From NCBI GenBank assembly GCA_002343455.1, contig DDSR01000276.1, positions 31,357 to 48,703 of the forward strand: a stretch of 17,347 nucleotides of DNA, written 5' to 3'. Origin of the DNA: Deltaproteobacteria bacterium UBA2385. GTDB lineage: Bacteria; Myxococcota_A; UBA796; UBA2385. The translations under genes and the position numbers were made by a program. Below the pieces are notes generated by a model, which did not search any database, had not been told where the DNA came from, and saw nothing but the letters and a program-made list of their open reading frames with translations. Of this stretch, positions 1-7,607 are shown one piece after another. The stretch's first letter is position 1, and each line of letters begins with the position of its first letter.

Positions 1-111
1 GTTCTCGCGATCCTCGTCGTCGACCAGGATGACCATGCGCCCGGCGCGCACGTCCTCGATCGCCAGCTCGGCGCGTCGCAGCGGGTCGGGGTGCATCACC
101 TCGAAGTCCAT
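1..111 (-). CDS. ribB: 3,4-dihydroxy-2-butanone-4-phosphate synthase, N-terminal fragment (RibB or RibBA)
   Basis: Only the first 37 codons lie in the window; the gene runs off the left edge. The visible protein starts MDFEVMHPDPLRRAELAIED and ends MVILVDDEDREN, which is the typical opening of DHBP synthase, where the acidic DDEDREN stretch belongs to the metal and substrate site. The enzyme converts ribulose 5-phosphate to the four-carbon precursor of riboflavin. The ATG at 109-111 is preceded by a strong GGAGGAG ribosome binding site. It follows ribE by 33 nt in the same direction, so it is a downstream cistron of the rib genes. Whether it is single-domain RibB or a RibBA fusion with GTP cyclohydrolase II cannot be seen here. 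Confidence 0.88.
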   Translation of the reverse strand, partial: MDFEVMHPDPLRRAELAIEDVRAGRMVILVDDEDREN

Positions 112-144
112 GATCCTGCTCCTCCCTGTTTTTTCGCGCGGGCT

Positions 145-882
145 TCAGCCGCCGCGGTTGCGCGGGGTCGGCGCGTAGCCCAGCTCGACCAGGCGCTCGG
201 CGCTGAGCCTAGCCTGCCCGGGGGCCTCGCGCCCGCCCGGAGCGCGCAGCAGGCGCTCGGTGTAGCGGGCCAGCAGGTCGACCTCCAGGTTGAGCTCCCG
301 ACCCGAACCGTAGCCGCCAAAGGCGGTGTGCTGGATGGTGAAGGGCACCAGGTTCACCCGGAAGGCGCAGCTGCCATCGGACTCGTCGCGCAGCTCGTTG
401 ACGGTCAGGCTGACACCGTCGATGCAGATGCTGCCCTTCTCGGCGAGGTAGCGGGCCAGCTCGGGCGGGGCGCTGACCCACAGGATCCAGCTCTCGCCCT
501 GGTCCCGCAGGGAGAGGACCCGGCCCACGCCGTCGACGTGGCCGCTGACGATGTGGCCGTCGAGGCGATCGCCGGCTCGCAAGGCGCGCTCCAGGTGCAG
601 CGGGTCGCCGGGGCGGCGCTGGCCCAGGGTGGTGCGCTGGACGGTCTCGATGCCCAGCGTGGCGCTGAAGGTGCCGCCCGTGGGGCCGGCGGGGGAGAGG
701 GACTCGACCGTCAGGCAGGCGCCCATGACGGCGATGCTGTCGCCGAGCTTCACGCGAGCGCCGAGGGCTGAACCCGCCTGGGGGCCCAGGGGCAGCCCGC
801 AGCGGATCTCCAGGCGCAGGCCCTGGCCGGCGGGCTGGCGGGAGGCGAGGGTGCCGACCTCTTCGATGATGCCGCTGAACAC
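145..882 (-). CDS. ribE: Riboflavin synthase alpha chain
   Basis: The 245-residue protein dismutates two molecules of 6,7-dimethyl-8-ribityllumazine to riboflavin, the last step of the pathway. It shows the two tandem lumazine-binding repeats of the family. The first begins MFSGIIEEVG at residue 1 and includes DSIAVMGACLTV near 48-59. The second begins SGHVDGVGRV near 113 and includes GSICIDGVSLTVN near 150-162. The start is GTG at 880-882, directly abutting the ribD stop (TGA-GTG), which indicates translational coupling. The tail after about residue 213 is a little longer than usual and rich in Arg, Gly and Pro. The family is also called ribC in some species. Confidence 0.95.
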   Translation of the reverse strand: MFSGIIEEVGTLASRQPAGQGLRLEIRCGLPLGPQAGSALGARVKLGDSIAVMGACLTVESLSPAGPTGGTFSATLGIETVQRTTLGQRRPGDPLHLERALRAGDRLDGHIVSGHVDGVGRVLSLRDQGESWILWVSAPPELARYLAEKGSICIDGVSLTVNELRDESDGSCAFRVNLVPFTIQHTAFGGYGSGRELNLEVDLLARYTERLLRAPGGREAPGQARLSAERLVELGYAPTPRNRGG

Positions 883-1944
883 TCAGGCCTCCGCGGGTTC
901 GTAGACGAGGTGCAGATCAGGCCCGGCGGGCTCGCTGCTGCGCAGGGCGAAGCGGGGGGCGCGGTCGAGGTCGAGGCCGGGGCCGCCCAGCCAGCCGGGG
1001 CCCTCGGCCAGGGCGAGGGGGGCCAGGAAGAGGTGGAGGCGGTCGACGAGGCCGGCCTGGAGGAAGGAGCGATGCACGGCGCCGCCGCCCTCGACCAGCA
1101 GGTTGTGGACGCCGCGCTGGAGCAGGGCGGCCAGCACGGCGCGCAGATCCCCGGGGCCTCCGGGCAGGCGCAGGATGTCGGCGGGCAGGTCGACCTGGGG
1201 GGCGTCCTCGGCGCAGATCAGCAGCGGGCGGCGGCTGCCTTGGAGGAGGCGGCTGCCGACCGGCGTGCGCAGGCCGCTGTCGAGCACGACGGGCAGGGCG
1301 TCGCGGCCGCCCTCGATCGCGCGGGTGGTCAGCGAGGGGTCGTCGGCCAGCAGGGTGCCGACCCCGACCAGGACGGCGTCGCAGGCGTCGCGGAGCTGGT
1401 GGGCCTGCCGCCGGGCCTGGGGGCTGGTGATCCAGCGGCTGCGACCGCGGTGGTCGGCGATGCGGCCGTCCAGGCTGATCCCGGCCTTGAGGTGGACCGC
1501 CGGGCGGCCCCGCTCCATGGCCCGGACGAAGCCCAGGTTCAGCTCGCGGCAGGCCTCGCGCTCGACCCCCTCGACGACCTCGACGCCGGCCTCTCGCAGG
1601 ATGCGCAGGCCCTCGCCCGAGACGCGCGGGAAGGGGTCGACCATGCCGACGATCACCCGGCGGATGCCGCTGCGCAGGATGGCGTCGGTGCAGGGCGGGG
1701 TGCGGCCGTGGTGGCAGCAGGGCTCCAGGTTGACGACCATGGTGGCGCCGGGGGCCTGCCCGCCGAGCTGGCGGAGGGCGTCGACCTCGGCGTGGGCGAG
1801 GCCGGGGGCGCGGTGCCAGCCCTCGGCGAGGACCTGGCCGTCCTTGACGATGAGCGCGCCGACCATCGGGTTGGGCGAGGTGCGGCCCCGGGCCCGCGCG
1901 GCCAGGTCGAGGCAGCGGCGCATCAGCTCGCGGGTCTCGCTCAC
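883..1944 (-). CDS. ribD: Bifunctional diaminohydroxyphosphoribosylaminopyrimidine deaminase / 5-amino-6-(5-phosphoribosylamino)uracil reductase
   Basis: This 353-residue enzyme carries out the second and third steps after GTP cyclohydrolase II in riboflavin synthesis. The N-terminal cytidine-deaminase-like zinc domain shows HAE at 51-53 and PCC...C at 75-85, giving predicted zinc ligands His51, Cys76 and Cys85 and catalytic Glu53. The C-terminal reductase domain begins near residue 148 with HLKAGISLDGRIA and contains the NADPH-site-like DAVLVGVGTLLADDPSLT segment. The GTG start at 1942-1944 overlaps the nrdR stop (GTGA), a typical coupling junction. The length is normal for RibD. Neighbours ribE and ribB complete a rib operon segment. 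Confidence 0.96.
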   Translation of the reverse strand: MSETRELMRRCLDLAARARGRTSPNPMVGALIVKDGQVLAEGWHRAPGLAHAEVDALRQLGGQAPGATMVVNLEPCCHHGRTPPCTDAILRSGIRRVIVGMVDPFPRVSGEGLRILREAGVEVVEGVEREACRELNLGFVRAMERGRPAVHLKAGISLDGRIADHRGRSRWITSPQARRQAHQLRDACDAVLVGVGTLLADDPSLTTRAIEGGRDALPVVLDSGLRTPVGSRLLQGSRRPLLICAEDAPQVDLPADILRLPGGPGDLRAVLAALLQRGVHNLLVEGGGAVHRSFLQAGLVDRLHLFLAPLALAEGPGWLGGPGLDLDRAPRFALRSSEPAGPDLHLVYEPAEA

Positions 1945-2432
1945 GCGCCCTCGCCGGTGGATGGCTCGCCTGAGGTGGGCTCGACGCTGGCCGGTTCTAC
2001 AAGGGGGGCGATCAGGTCGAGGAACTCGATCGGAGACTGCACGTCGAGGTAGACGCTGGCGAAGCGCACGAAGGCGACCTTGTCCAGGGTCTTCAGCTCG
2101 TCGAGCACCCGGCGGCCGATGTCCTCGCTGCTGATCTCGGCGCCGGCGGTCATGACGGCCTGCTCGACCCGGACGGCGGCCTGCTCGATGGCCTCGGCGG
2201 CGACCGGGCGCTTGCGGCAGGCCAGGGAGAGGCCCATCAGGACCTTGTCGCGCAGGAAGGGCTCGCGCTTGCCGTCGCTCTTGACGACCAGCGGCAGACG
2301 CAGCTCGATGCGCTCGAAGGTGGTGAAGCGGTGCTCGCAGTCCTGGCAGACCCGGCGGCGTCGGATGCCGTCGCCCGAGGCGCGGGTGTCGACCACCCGG
2401 CAGTCGTCTCCTCCGCAGACCGGACAGACCAC
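1941..2432 (-). CDS. nrdR: Transcriptional repressor NrdR
   Basis: NrdR is a nucleotide-sensing repressor of ribonucleotide reductase genes. The 163-residue protein has the N-terminal zinc ribbon, with Cys3, Cys6, Cys29 and Cys32 and the basic RRRR run near 24-27. The ATP-cone domain that binds ATP or dATP follows (VVKSDGKREPFLRDKVLMG, then KLDKVAFVRFASVY in slightly altered form). The last 20 residues are a Glu/Pro/Ser/Thr-rich tail with a repeating EP motif that is not part of the usual fold. The start is GTG at 2430-2432, three bases after the glyA stop. nrdR between glyA and ribD is a recurring arrangement, and its targets are probably elsewhere in the genome. Confidence 0.95.
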   Translation of the reverse strand: MVCPVCGGDDCRVVDTRASGDGIRRRRVCQDCEHRFTTFERIELRLPLVVKSDGKREPFLRDKVLMGLSLACRKRPVAAEAIEQAAVRVEQAVMTAGAEISSEDIGRRVLDELKTLDKVAFVRFASVYLDVQSPIEFLDLIAPLVEPASVEPTSGEPSTGEGA

Positions 2433-2435
2433 GCC

Positions 2436-3716
2436 TCAGCCTCGCCCGTAGATGGGGAAGCGCTCGCAGAGCGTGTGCACCTCGGCCTGAACCCGGGCGA
2501 GGGAGGCCTCGTCCGAGGGGGCGTCGAGCACGCGGGCGACGAGGTCGGCGACCTGGCGGGACTCGTCGATGCCCATGCCGCGGGTGGTCATCGCGGGGGT
2601 GCCGATGCGCACGCCCGAGGTGATCATCGGCGGGCGGCGCTCGCCGGGCACGGTGTTCTTGTTGACGGTGATGCCGGCCTTGCCCAGCGCCTCTTCGGCC
2701 TCCTTGCCGCTGGCGGGGTGCTCGCTGAGGTCCAGCAGGACGAGGTGGTTGTCGGTGCCCCCGCTGACCAGGGTGAAGCCTCGCTCCATCAGGCGCTCGG
2801 CCATCGCGGCGGCGTTGTCGACGACCTGGCGGGCGTAGGCGCGGAAGGAGGGCTGCAGGGCCTCGCCGAAGGCCACCGCCTTGGCGGCGATGATGTGCAT
2901 CAGCGGGCCGCCCTGGGTGCCCGGGAAGACTGCCGAGTTTATCGCCTTGATGTGCTCGCGCCGCGCCAGGATCATGCCGCCGCGGGGGCCGCGCAGGGTC
3001 TTGTGGGTGGTGGTGGTGACGATGTCGCAGTGCGGGAAGGGGTTCTCGTGGGCGCCGCCGGCGACGAGGCCGGCGATGTGGGCCATGTCGCAGAGCAGCA
3101 GGGCGCCGACCTCGTCGGCGATGCTGCGGAAGCCGGCGAAGTCCAGGGCGCGCGGGTAAGCGCTGGCCCCGCAGACGATCATCTTGGGGCGCTCCTTGAG
3201 GGCGAGGCTGCGGACCTCGTCCATGTCGATGCGGCCGTCGCGCGGGCCCACATGGTAGTGCACCGGCCGGTAGAGCATGCCGGAGCTGTTGACCGGCGAG
3301 CCGTGGGTGAGGTGGCCGCCGTGGCTGAGATCCAGGCCCAGCAGGGTGTCGCCCGGCTTGAGGAAGGCGAGGTAGACGGCCGAGTTGGCCTGGGCCCCGG
3401 CGTGGGGCTGGACGTTGACGCCGATGTCGCAGCGCGAGGCGCCGGCGGCGTCCAGCGGGGTGAAGAGCTCGCGGGCCCGGCGGCGGGCGATGTCCTCGAC
3501 CACGTCGACGTGCTCGCAGCCGCCGTAGTAGCGGCGGCCGGGCAGGCCCTCGGCGTACTTGTTGGTCAGCACCGAGCCGGCGGCTTCGAGCACCGCGGGG
3601 GAGGCGTAGTTCTCCGACGCGATCAGCTCCAGGTCTTCGCGCTGGCGCTTGAGCTCGGCGTCGATGCAGGAGGCGACCTCGGGGTCGGCCTGGGAGAGGA
3701 GGGAGGAGGGGTTCAT
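2436..3716 (-). CDS. glyA: Serine hydroxymethyltransferase
   Basis: GlyA is a PLP enzyme that interconverts serine and glycine with transfer of a one-carbon unit to tetrahydrofolate. The protein is 426 residues. It has the [14 protein letters not shown] stretch near 32-45, the [18 protein letters not shown] signature near 54-71, and the PLP lysine in [14 protein letters not shown], predicted Lys239. I chose the ATG at 3714-3716 because it gives the conserved N-terminus and overlaps the rpiB stop by 4 nt (ATGA), with a GGAG ribosome binding site just upstream inside rpiB. A longer open frame continues upstream to 4238, but its residues are Arg/Pro-rich shadow of rpiB. Confidence 0.97.
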   Translation of the reverse strand: MNPSSLLSQADPEVASCIDAELKRQREDLELIASENYASPAVLEAAGSVLTNKYAEGLPGRRYYGGCEHVDVVEDIARRRARELFTPLDAAGASRCDIGVNVQPHAGAQANSAVYLAFLKPGDTLLGLDLSHGGHLTHGSPVNSSGMLYRPVHYHVGPRDGRIDMDEVRSLALKERPKMIVCGASAYPRALDFAGFRSIADEVGALLLCDMAHIAGLVAGGAHENPFPHCDIVTTTTHKTLRGPRGGMILARREHIKAINSAVFPGTQGGPLMHIIAAKAVAFGEALQPSFRAYARQVVDNAAAMAERLMERGFTLVSGGTDNHLVLLDLSEHPASGKEAEEALGKAGITVNKNTVPGERRPPMITSGVRIGTPAMTTRGMGIDESRQVADLVARVLDAPSDEASLARVQAEVHTLCERFPIYGRG

Positions 3717-4171
3717 TCGTGGCTCCGGGAGGCGCTGGCCTCCAGCGCGGTGATCTTGTCGACGCGGCGCTGGTGGCGGCCGCCTTCGAAGGAGGCGTCC
3801 AGCCAGGCGTCGAGGATGTCCAGGGCGAGGCCGGCGCCGACGACGCGCTCGCCCAGGCAGAGCACGTTGGCGTCGTTGTGCTGGCGGGTGCTGCGGGCCG
3901 AGAAGGTGTCGGAGAGCACGGCGGCGCGGACGCCGGGGACCTTGTTGGCGGCGATGCTCATGCCGATGCCGGTCCCGCAAACGAGCAGGCCCTGGTCGGC
4001 CTGGCCCTGGGAGACCGCGCGGGCGACGGCCTCGGCGAAGTCGGCGTAGTCGCAGGAGGCGGGGCCGTCGGTGCCGAGGTCCTGCACGGTGTGGCCGCGC
4101 TGCTGGAGGCGCTCGGCCAGGGTGGCCTTCAGCGAGAGGCCGGCGTGATCGCAGCCGATGGCGAAGCGCAT
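3713..4171 (-). CDS. rpiB: Ribose 5-phosphate isomerase B
   Basis: RpiB isomerises ribose 5-phosphate and ribulose 5-phosphate. The 152-residue protein starts [15 protein letters not shown]. It has the catalytic cysteine in [17 protein letters not shown] (Cys65) and the phosphate-binding [12 protein letters not shown] segment with His98 near 96-107, as expected for the RpiB/LacAB family. The ATG at 4169-4171 has a GGAAGG ribosome binding site about 5 bases upstream. It lies 23 nt after fabF and overlaps glyA by 4 nt. Its product, ribulose 5-phosphate, is the RibB substrate, which fits co-transcription with the rib genes, although that link is inference. Confidence 0.95.
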   Translation of the reverse strand: MRFAIGCDHAGLSLKATLAERLQQRGHTVQDLGTDGPASCDYADFAEAVARAVSQGQADQGLLVCGTGIGMSIAANKVPGVRAAVLSDTFSARSTRQHNDANVLCLGERVVGAGLALDILDAWLDASFEGGRHQRRVDKITALEASASRSHE

Positions 4172-4194
4172 GGTGCCTTCCGGGGGAGAGGGGA

Positions 4195-5433
4195 TCAGGG
4201 GTCGAAGCGGCGCAGGACGATGGTGGCGTTGGTGCCACCGAAGCCGAAGGCGTTGGAGAGGCCGACCGCGGCGTCTGCGGCGCGGGCCTGGCCGGGGATG
4301 TAGTCCAGGTCGCAGCCTTCGCCAGCCTGCTCCAGGTTCGCGGTCGGGGGCAGGAGGCCCTGGACCAGGGCCTGGACGGTCAGCACGGCCTCGAGCCCGC
4401 CCGCCGCGCCCAGCAGGTGGCCCGTGGCGCCCTTGGTCGAGGAGATCGGCAGCCGGTCGACGTGGGCGCCGAAGACGGTGCGCAGGGCGATCGACTCGTT
4501 GAGGTCGTTGTGGGGGGTGCTGGTGCCGTGGGCGTTGACGTAGTGAACGTCTTCGGGCCGCAGCCCGGCGAGCTGCAGGGCCATCCTCATGCAGCGGACG
4601 GCGCCCTCGTGCCCCTCGGCGGGGGCGGTGATGTGGTGGGCGTCGTTGGTGAGGCCGTAGCCGACGACCTCGGCCAGGGGGCGGGCTCCGCGGGCGACGG
4701 CGTGGTCGAGTCCCTCCAGGACCAGCACCCCGGCGCCCTCGCCCATGACGAAGCCGTCGCGGTCGGCGTCGAAGGGGCGGCTGGCCCGCTGGGGCTCGTC
4801 GTTGCGGCGGGAGAGGGCCCGCATCACGGTGAAGCCGGCCATGCCCAGGGGGCAGATCGGCGCCTCGGCCCCGCCGGCGATGATCAGGTCGGCCATGCCG
4901 TCGCGGATGGCGCGGAAGGCCTCGCCGATGCTGTGGTTGCCCGTGGCGCAGGCGGTGGCGACGGCCAGGCTGGGGCCACGCGCGCCGTAGCGGATGGCGA
5001 CGTGGCCGCCGGCGAGGTTGGTCAGGGCCCGCGGGATGAAGAAGGGCGAGATGCGGCGCAGCCCATGCTGGGCGAGGTCGCGGCACTGGTCCTCGATGGT
5101 CTCGATGCCGCCGATGCCAGAGCCGATGTAGACGCCCGCACGGTCGCCGAGCGGCGTGCTGCCGTCCAGGCCGGCCTGGGCGAGGGCCTCGGCCGAGGCC
5201 GCCAGGGCGTAGAGGCTGAAGCGGTCGTAGCGCTTCAGCTCGCGAGCGGGGACGACGGTCTCGGGGTCGAAGCCACGCACCTCTCCGGCGAAACGAACCG
5301 GCTGGTCCGAGACGTCGAAGCGCGTGATCGGACCGATGCCGGACCGCGCCTGGCAGACGGCCCGCCAGGTCTCATCCGCGTCCAGGCCGCAGGGGGAGAT
5401 GGCCCCCAGGCCGGTGATGACGACCCGACGCAC
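4195..5433 (-). CDS. fabF: 3-oxoacyl-[acyl-carrier-protein] synthase II (KAS II)
   Basis: FabF catalyses the condensation of acyl-ACP with malonyl-ACP in fatty acid elongation. The 412-residue protein has the Cys-His-His triad of the elongating ketosynthases: Cys162 in ATACATG, His302 in NAHGTST and His339 in [14 protein letters not shown]. The N-terminus [15 protein letters not shown] is typical. The start is GTG at 5431-5433, since no ATG lies between it and the acpP stop 14 nt upstream. The acpP-fabF pair is a standard type II fatty acid synthesis arrangement. FabB cannot be excluded by eye, but length and context favour FabF. Confidence 0.96.
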   Translation of the reverse strand: MRRVVITGLGAISPCGLDADETWRAVCQARSGIGPITRFDVSDQPVRFAGEVRGFDPETVVPARELKRYDRFSLYALAASAEALAQAGLDGSTPLGDRAGVYIGSGIGGIETIEDQCRDLAQHGLRRISPFFIPRALTNLAGGHVAIRYGARGPSLAVATACATGNHSIGEAFRAIRDGMADLIIAGGAEAPICPLGMAGFTVMRALSRRNDEPQRASRPFDADRDGFVMGEGAGVLVLEGLDHAVARGARPLAEVVGYGLTNDAHHITAPAEGHEGAVRCMRMALQLAGLRPEDVHYVNAHGTSTPHNDLNESIALRTVFGAHVDRLPISSTKGATGHLLGAAGGLEAVLTVQALVQGLLPPTANLEQAGEGCDLDYIPGQARAADAAVGLSNAFGFGGTNATIVLRRFDP

Positions 5434-5447
5434 GCCGCGATGCCAGC

Positions 5448-5693
5448 TCAGCCGAGCTGGCTGCTGACGTAGTCGATCGCGTCCTGAACGGTCGTGATCT
5501 TCTCGGCTTCTTCATCCGGGATCTTGATGTCGAACTCGTCCTCGATGTGGACGACCAGCTCGACGATGTCGAGGCTGTCCGCGCCCAGGTCGTCAATGAA
5601 GGAGGCACCCGGGGTGATCTCTTCGATCTTCACGCCGAGGCTCTGGGAGACGAGCTCCTTGAGCTTCAGGATGACGGCTTCTTTGTCGGCCAT
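5448..5693 (-). CDS. acpP: Acyl carrier protein
   Basis: The 81-residue acidic four-helix protein carries acyl intermediates on a 4'-phosphopantetheine arm attached to Ser40 in the conserved [14 protein letters not shown] motif. The length, the acidic composition and the N-terminal helix are all normal for AcpP. The ATG at 5691-5693 is preceded by GGAG at a spacing of 6. It lies between plsX (42 nt upstream) and fabF (14 nt downstream), and AcpP is a partner or substrate carrier for both enzymes. Confidence 0.97.
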   Translation of the reverse strand: MADKEAVILKLKELVSQSLGVKIEEITPGASFIDDLGADSLDIVELVVHIEDEFDIKIPDEEAEKITTVQDAIDYVSSQLG

Positions 5694-5735
5694 GGGGGGC
5701 TCCAGATGATTGTGCGAGAGGGAGGGAGCGGCTCC

Positions 5736-6770
5736 CTATTGCAGGGCTGGGGGGGCCGCAAGATCGTCGTCGGCGACCGTCGGCAGCGTGCCCATCGCGG
5801 CGGCGACCCGCTCGACGAGGCCGTCGGCGGCGCATCGGGCGGCGTAGCGCACCGCCGAGTGGACGGCGCTGGCGTCCGAGCGCCCGTGGCCGACCACGAC
5901 CACGCCGCGCACCCCCAGCAGCAGGGCCCCGCCCTGGCTGGCGTAGTCGGTGCGCTCGCGGACCCGGCGCAGGGCCGGCCGCAGCAGCCAGGCGCCGGCC
6001 TTGGCGGAGGCCTGGCGGAGGACCTCCTCGCGCAGGATGGTGGTCACGACCTCGGCGGTGGCTTCGACCGTCTTGAGCATGATGTTGCCGACGAAGCCGT
6101 CGCAGACCAGCACCTCGCAGGCCCCGCGGAAGGCCGCGGCGGGCTCGACGTTGCCGACGAAGGGCAGAGGCAGGGCCGCCAGCCGGGCCCCGGCCTCGCG
6201 CACGCGCTCGTCGCCCTTGCCGGGCTCTTCGCCGTTGCTGAGCAGCCCGATGCGTGGCTCCTCGCCCAGGCCGAGCACCTTGGCGAAGGCCTGGCCCATG
6301 GCGGCGAACTGGACGAGGTGCTGCGGGCGGCTGTCGACGTTGGCGCCCAGGTCCAGCAGCACGAGGCGGCCGCCGTCGGTGCGAGGGACCAGCAGGCTGA
6401 TCGCCGGCCGGTCGACACCATCGAGGCGGCCCAGCACGAAGAAGGCGGCGGCCATGGTGGCCCCGGTCGGCCCGCAGCTGACCGCCGCGCAGGCCTTGCC
6501 CTCGCGCAGCAGCCGCATCGCGGCCGTGACGCTGGGCTCGGGGTCGCCTCGCACGGCGCTGGCCGGTCGCGGCGCGTCCATCGGGACGACGCCCTTGCAG
6601 TCGTGGATGGGCAGGTCCAGGCCCGCCGGGAGCAGCGGCCGCAGGCGGTCTTCGTCGCCGACCAGCACTACGGACACACCTCCCCTATGGGCGGCGATCG
6701 CACCTGCGACCACCACCTCGGGGGCGGCGTCTCCTCCCATCGCGTCGAGCGCGACCGGCGCGGGCTTCAC
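5736..6770 (-). CDS. plsX: Phosphate acyltransferase PlsX
   Basis: PlsX makes acyl-phosphate from acyl-ACP, the entry step of phosphatidic acid synthesis with PlsY. The protein has the family opening VALDAMGGDAAPEVVVAGA, followed by the expected GDE segment, the GPTGATMAAAFFVLGRL region and the LLDLGANVDSRPQHLVQFA motif. I place the start at the GTG at 6768-6770, which gives 344 residues beginning MKPAPVALDAMGG. The open frame continues upstream to 6845, but those residues overlap rpmF in another frame. The gene is 16 nt after rpmF, an order conserved in many bacteria. Confidence 0.94.
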   Translation of the reverse strand: MKPAPVALDAMGGDAAPEVVVAGAIAAHRGGVSVVLVGDEDRLRPLLPAGLDLPIHDCKGVVPMDAPRPASAVRGDPEPSVTAAMRLLREGKACAAVSCGPTGATMAAAFFVLGRLDGVDRPAISLLVPRTDGGRLVLLDLGANVDSRPQHLVQFAAMGQAFAKVLGLGEEPRIGLLSNGEEPGKGDERVREAGARLAALPLPFVGNVEPAAAFRGACEVLVCDGFVGNIMLKTVEATAEVVTTILREEVLRQASAKAGAWLLRPALRRVRERTDYASQGGALLLGVRGVVVVGHGRSDASAVHSAVRYAARCAADGLVERVAAAMGTLPTVADDDLAAPPALQ

Positions 6771-6786
6771 ACCGGTCCCGACAGGA

Positions 6787-6978
6787 TCAGACCTGCTCGC
6801 TGCGTCCGACCAGGACCTGCTTGCCGCGGTAGGTCCCGCACTCAAGGCAGACCTGGTGGCGCAGCTTGGGGGCGGCGCAGGCCTCGCACAGCTCGACGGC
6901 GGCGTTGGGGGTCAGGAAGTCGTGGGCGCGGCGCATGCCCTTGCGGGCCTTGGAGGTGCGCTTCTTGGGAACAGCCAT
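6787..6978 (-). CDS. rpmF: Large ribosomal subunit protein bL32
   Basis: The 63-residue basic protein is a small structural protein of the large ribosomal subunit. It starts [20 protein letters not shown] and carries a zinc ribbon with Cys31, Cys34, Cys44 and Cys47 (CEAC...CLEC), so it is the zinc-binding (C+) form. The ATG at 6976-6978 has no good Shine-Dalgarno sequence; a perfect TCTCGCGAGA palindrome occupies that place instead. It lies 71 nt downstream of yceD and 16 nt upstream of plsX, the classic yceD-rpmF-plsX order. Confidence 0.96.
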   Translation of the reverse strand: MAVPKKRTSKARKGMRRAHDFLTPNAAVELCEACAAPKLRHQVCLECGTYRGKQVLVGRSEQV

Positions 6979-6983
6979 GGCGG

Positions 6984-7029
6984 TCTCGCGAGAGGAGAAG
7001 GGGAGCGTTCACGCGACCCGAATGGGTCG
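6984..7029 (-). promoter_or_regulatory. Palindrome and hairpin in the rpmF leader
   Basis: The 71-nt gap between yceD and rpmF holds two inverted repeats. TCTCGCGAGA at 6984-6993 is a perfect 10-bp palindrome immediately before the rpmF start. CGACCC (7014-7019) and GGGTCG (7024-7029) form a perfect 6-bp stem with a 4-nt loop. These could serve in regulation or mRNA folding of rpmF. No function is shown by the sequence alone, and short palindromes arise by chance in GC-rich DNA. Confidence 0.35.
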
Positions 7030-7049
7030 GACGCGGACGAACCGGGGCC

Positions 7050-7562
7050 TTAATCGGGCAGGCGCAGCTTGGCGAAGGGGTTTTCACGTTCGGGGACCTC
7101 GGGCTGCGCCGCGACCGCGCAGCTCCAGGCCGCGCCGACCTGCTTCACGCCTCGCCCGCCGCAGACCACCTTGTCGGGCAGCCACAGGGCGAACTGCTCC
7201 ATGATGACGTCGGTGAGGTCCAGGGCCAGGCCGTCGAAGAAGCCGATGTCCAGGTCGGAGGGGTCGGTGAGGTGGACCTCGTCGGAGTCGGGCTTGCCGA
7301 TGGGCTCGTAGAGCAGCTCGACCTTGCCGCCGATGGAGATCTCGAGGTCCCCGCCGCAGCGGTCGCAGACGTGACCGCCCCGGGCGCTGGCCGTGCCCGA
7401 GACGCGCAGCAGCTCGGCGATGCGGGTGAGGGTCAGGACCACCTTCAGCTCGTGGACCGGGCCCTCGATGGCCTGCGAGGCGGCCTGGAAGGCCCAGGTG
7501 TCGGTGTCGTCGGTCTCGACGTAGAGGCCCTCTTCAGGGATGTCGTCGACGCGGATGCGCAT
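7050..7562 (-). CDS. yceD: YceD/DUF177 family protein, linked to 23S rRNA and ribosome synthesis
   Basis: The 170-residue protein belongs to the DUF177 family, which has been linked to 23S rRNA accumulation in bacteria and plants and is almost always encoded just before rpmF. Visible family features are the beta-rich N-terminal half, CDRC at 66-69 following a VSGTASARGGH strand, the central acidic DPSDLDIGFFDGLALDLTDVIMEQ region (101-123), and the C-terminal NPFAKLRLPD (161-170). Many relatives have a second cysteine cluster after the LP motif. Here that region has only Cys134 and Cys148, 13 residues apart. The ATG at 7560-7562 lies 45 nt after the upstream gene. Confidence 0.85.
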   Translation of the reverse strand: MRIRVDDIPEEGLYVETDDTDTWAFQAASQAIEGPVHELKVVLTLTRIAELLRVSGTASARGGHVCDRCGGDLEISIGGKVELLYEPIGKPDSDEVHLTDPSDLDIGFFDGLALDLTDVIMEQFALWLPDKVVCGGRGVKQVGAAWSCAVAAQPEVPERENPFAKLRLPD

Positions 7563-7607
7563 GGGGGACTCGGCGTGGGGTGGAGAGGGGAGGGCGCCCG
7601 GGCTCGT

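Noticed and set aside
112..144. FMN riboswitch before ribB
   Set aside because: The gap between ribE and ribB is only 33 nt, too short for an RFN element, and holds just the ribosome binding site and linker.
2331..4049. A 572-codon plus-strand frame
   Set aside because: It lies antisense to nrdR, glyA and rpiB, which are clear genes, and it shows no domain motif of its own.
3717..4238. N-terminal extension of glyA to a 600-residue product
   Set aside because: The added residues are an Arg/Pro-rich out-of-frame reading of rpiB; the ATG at 3714-3716 gives the conserved GlyA start.
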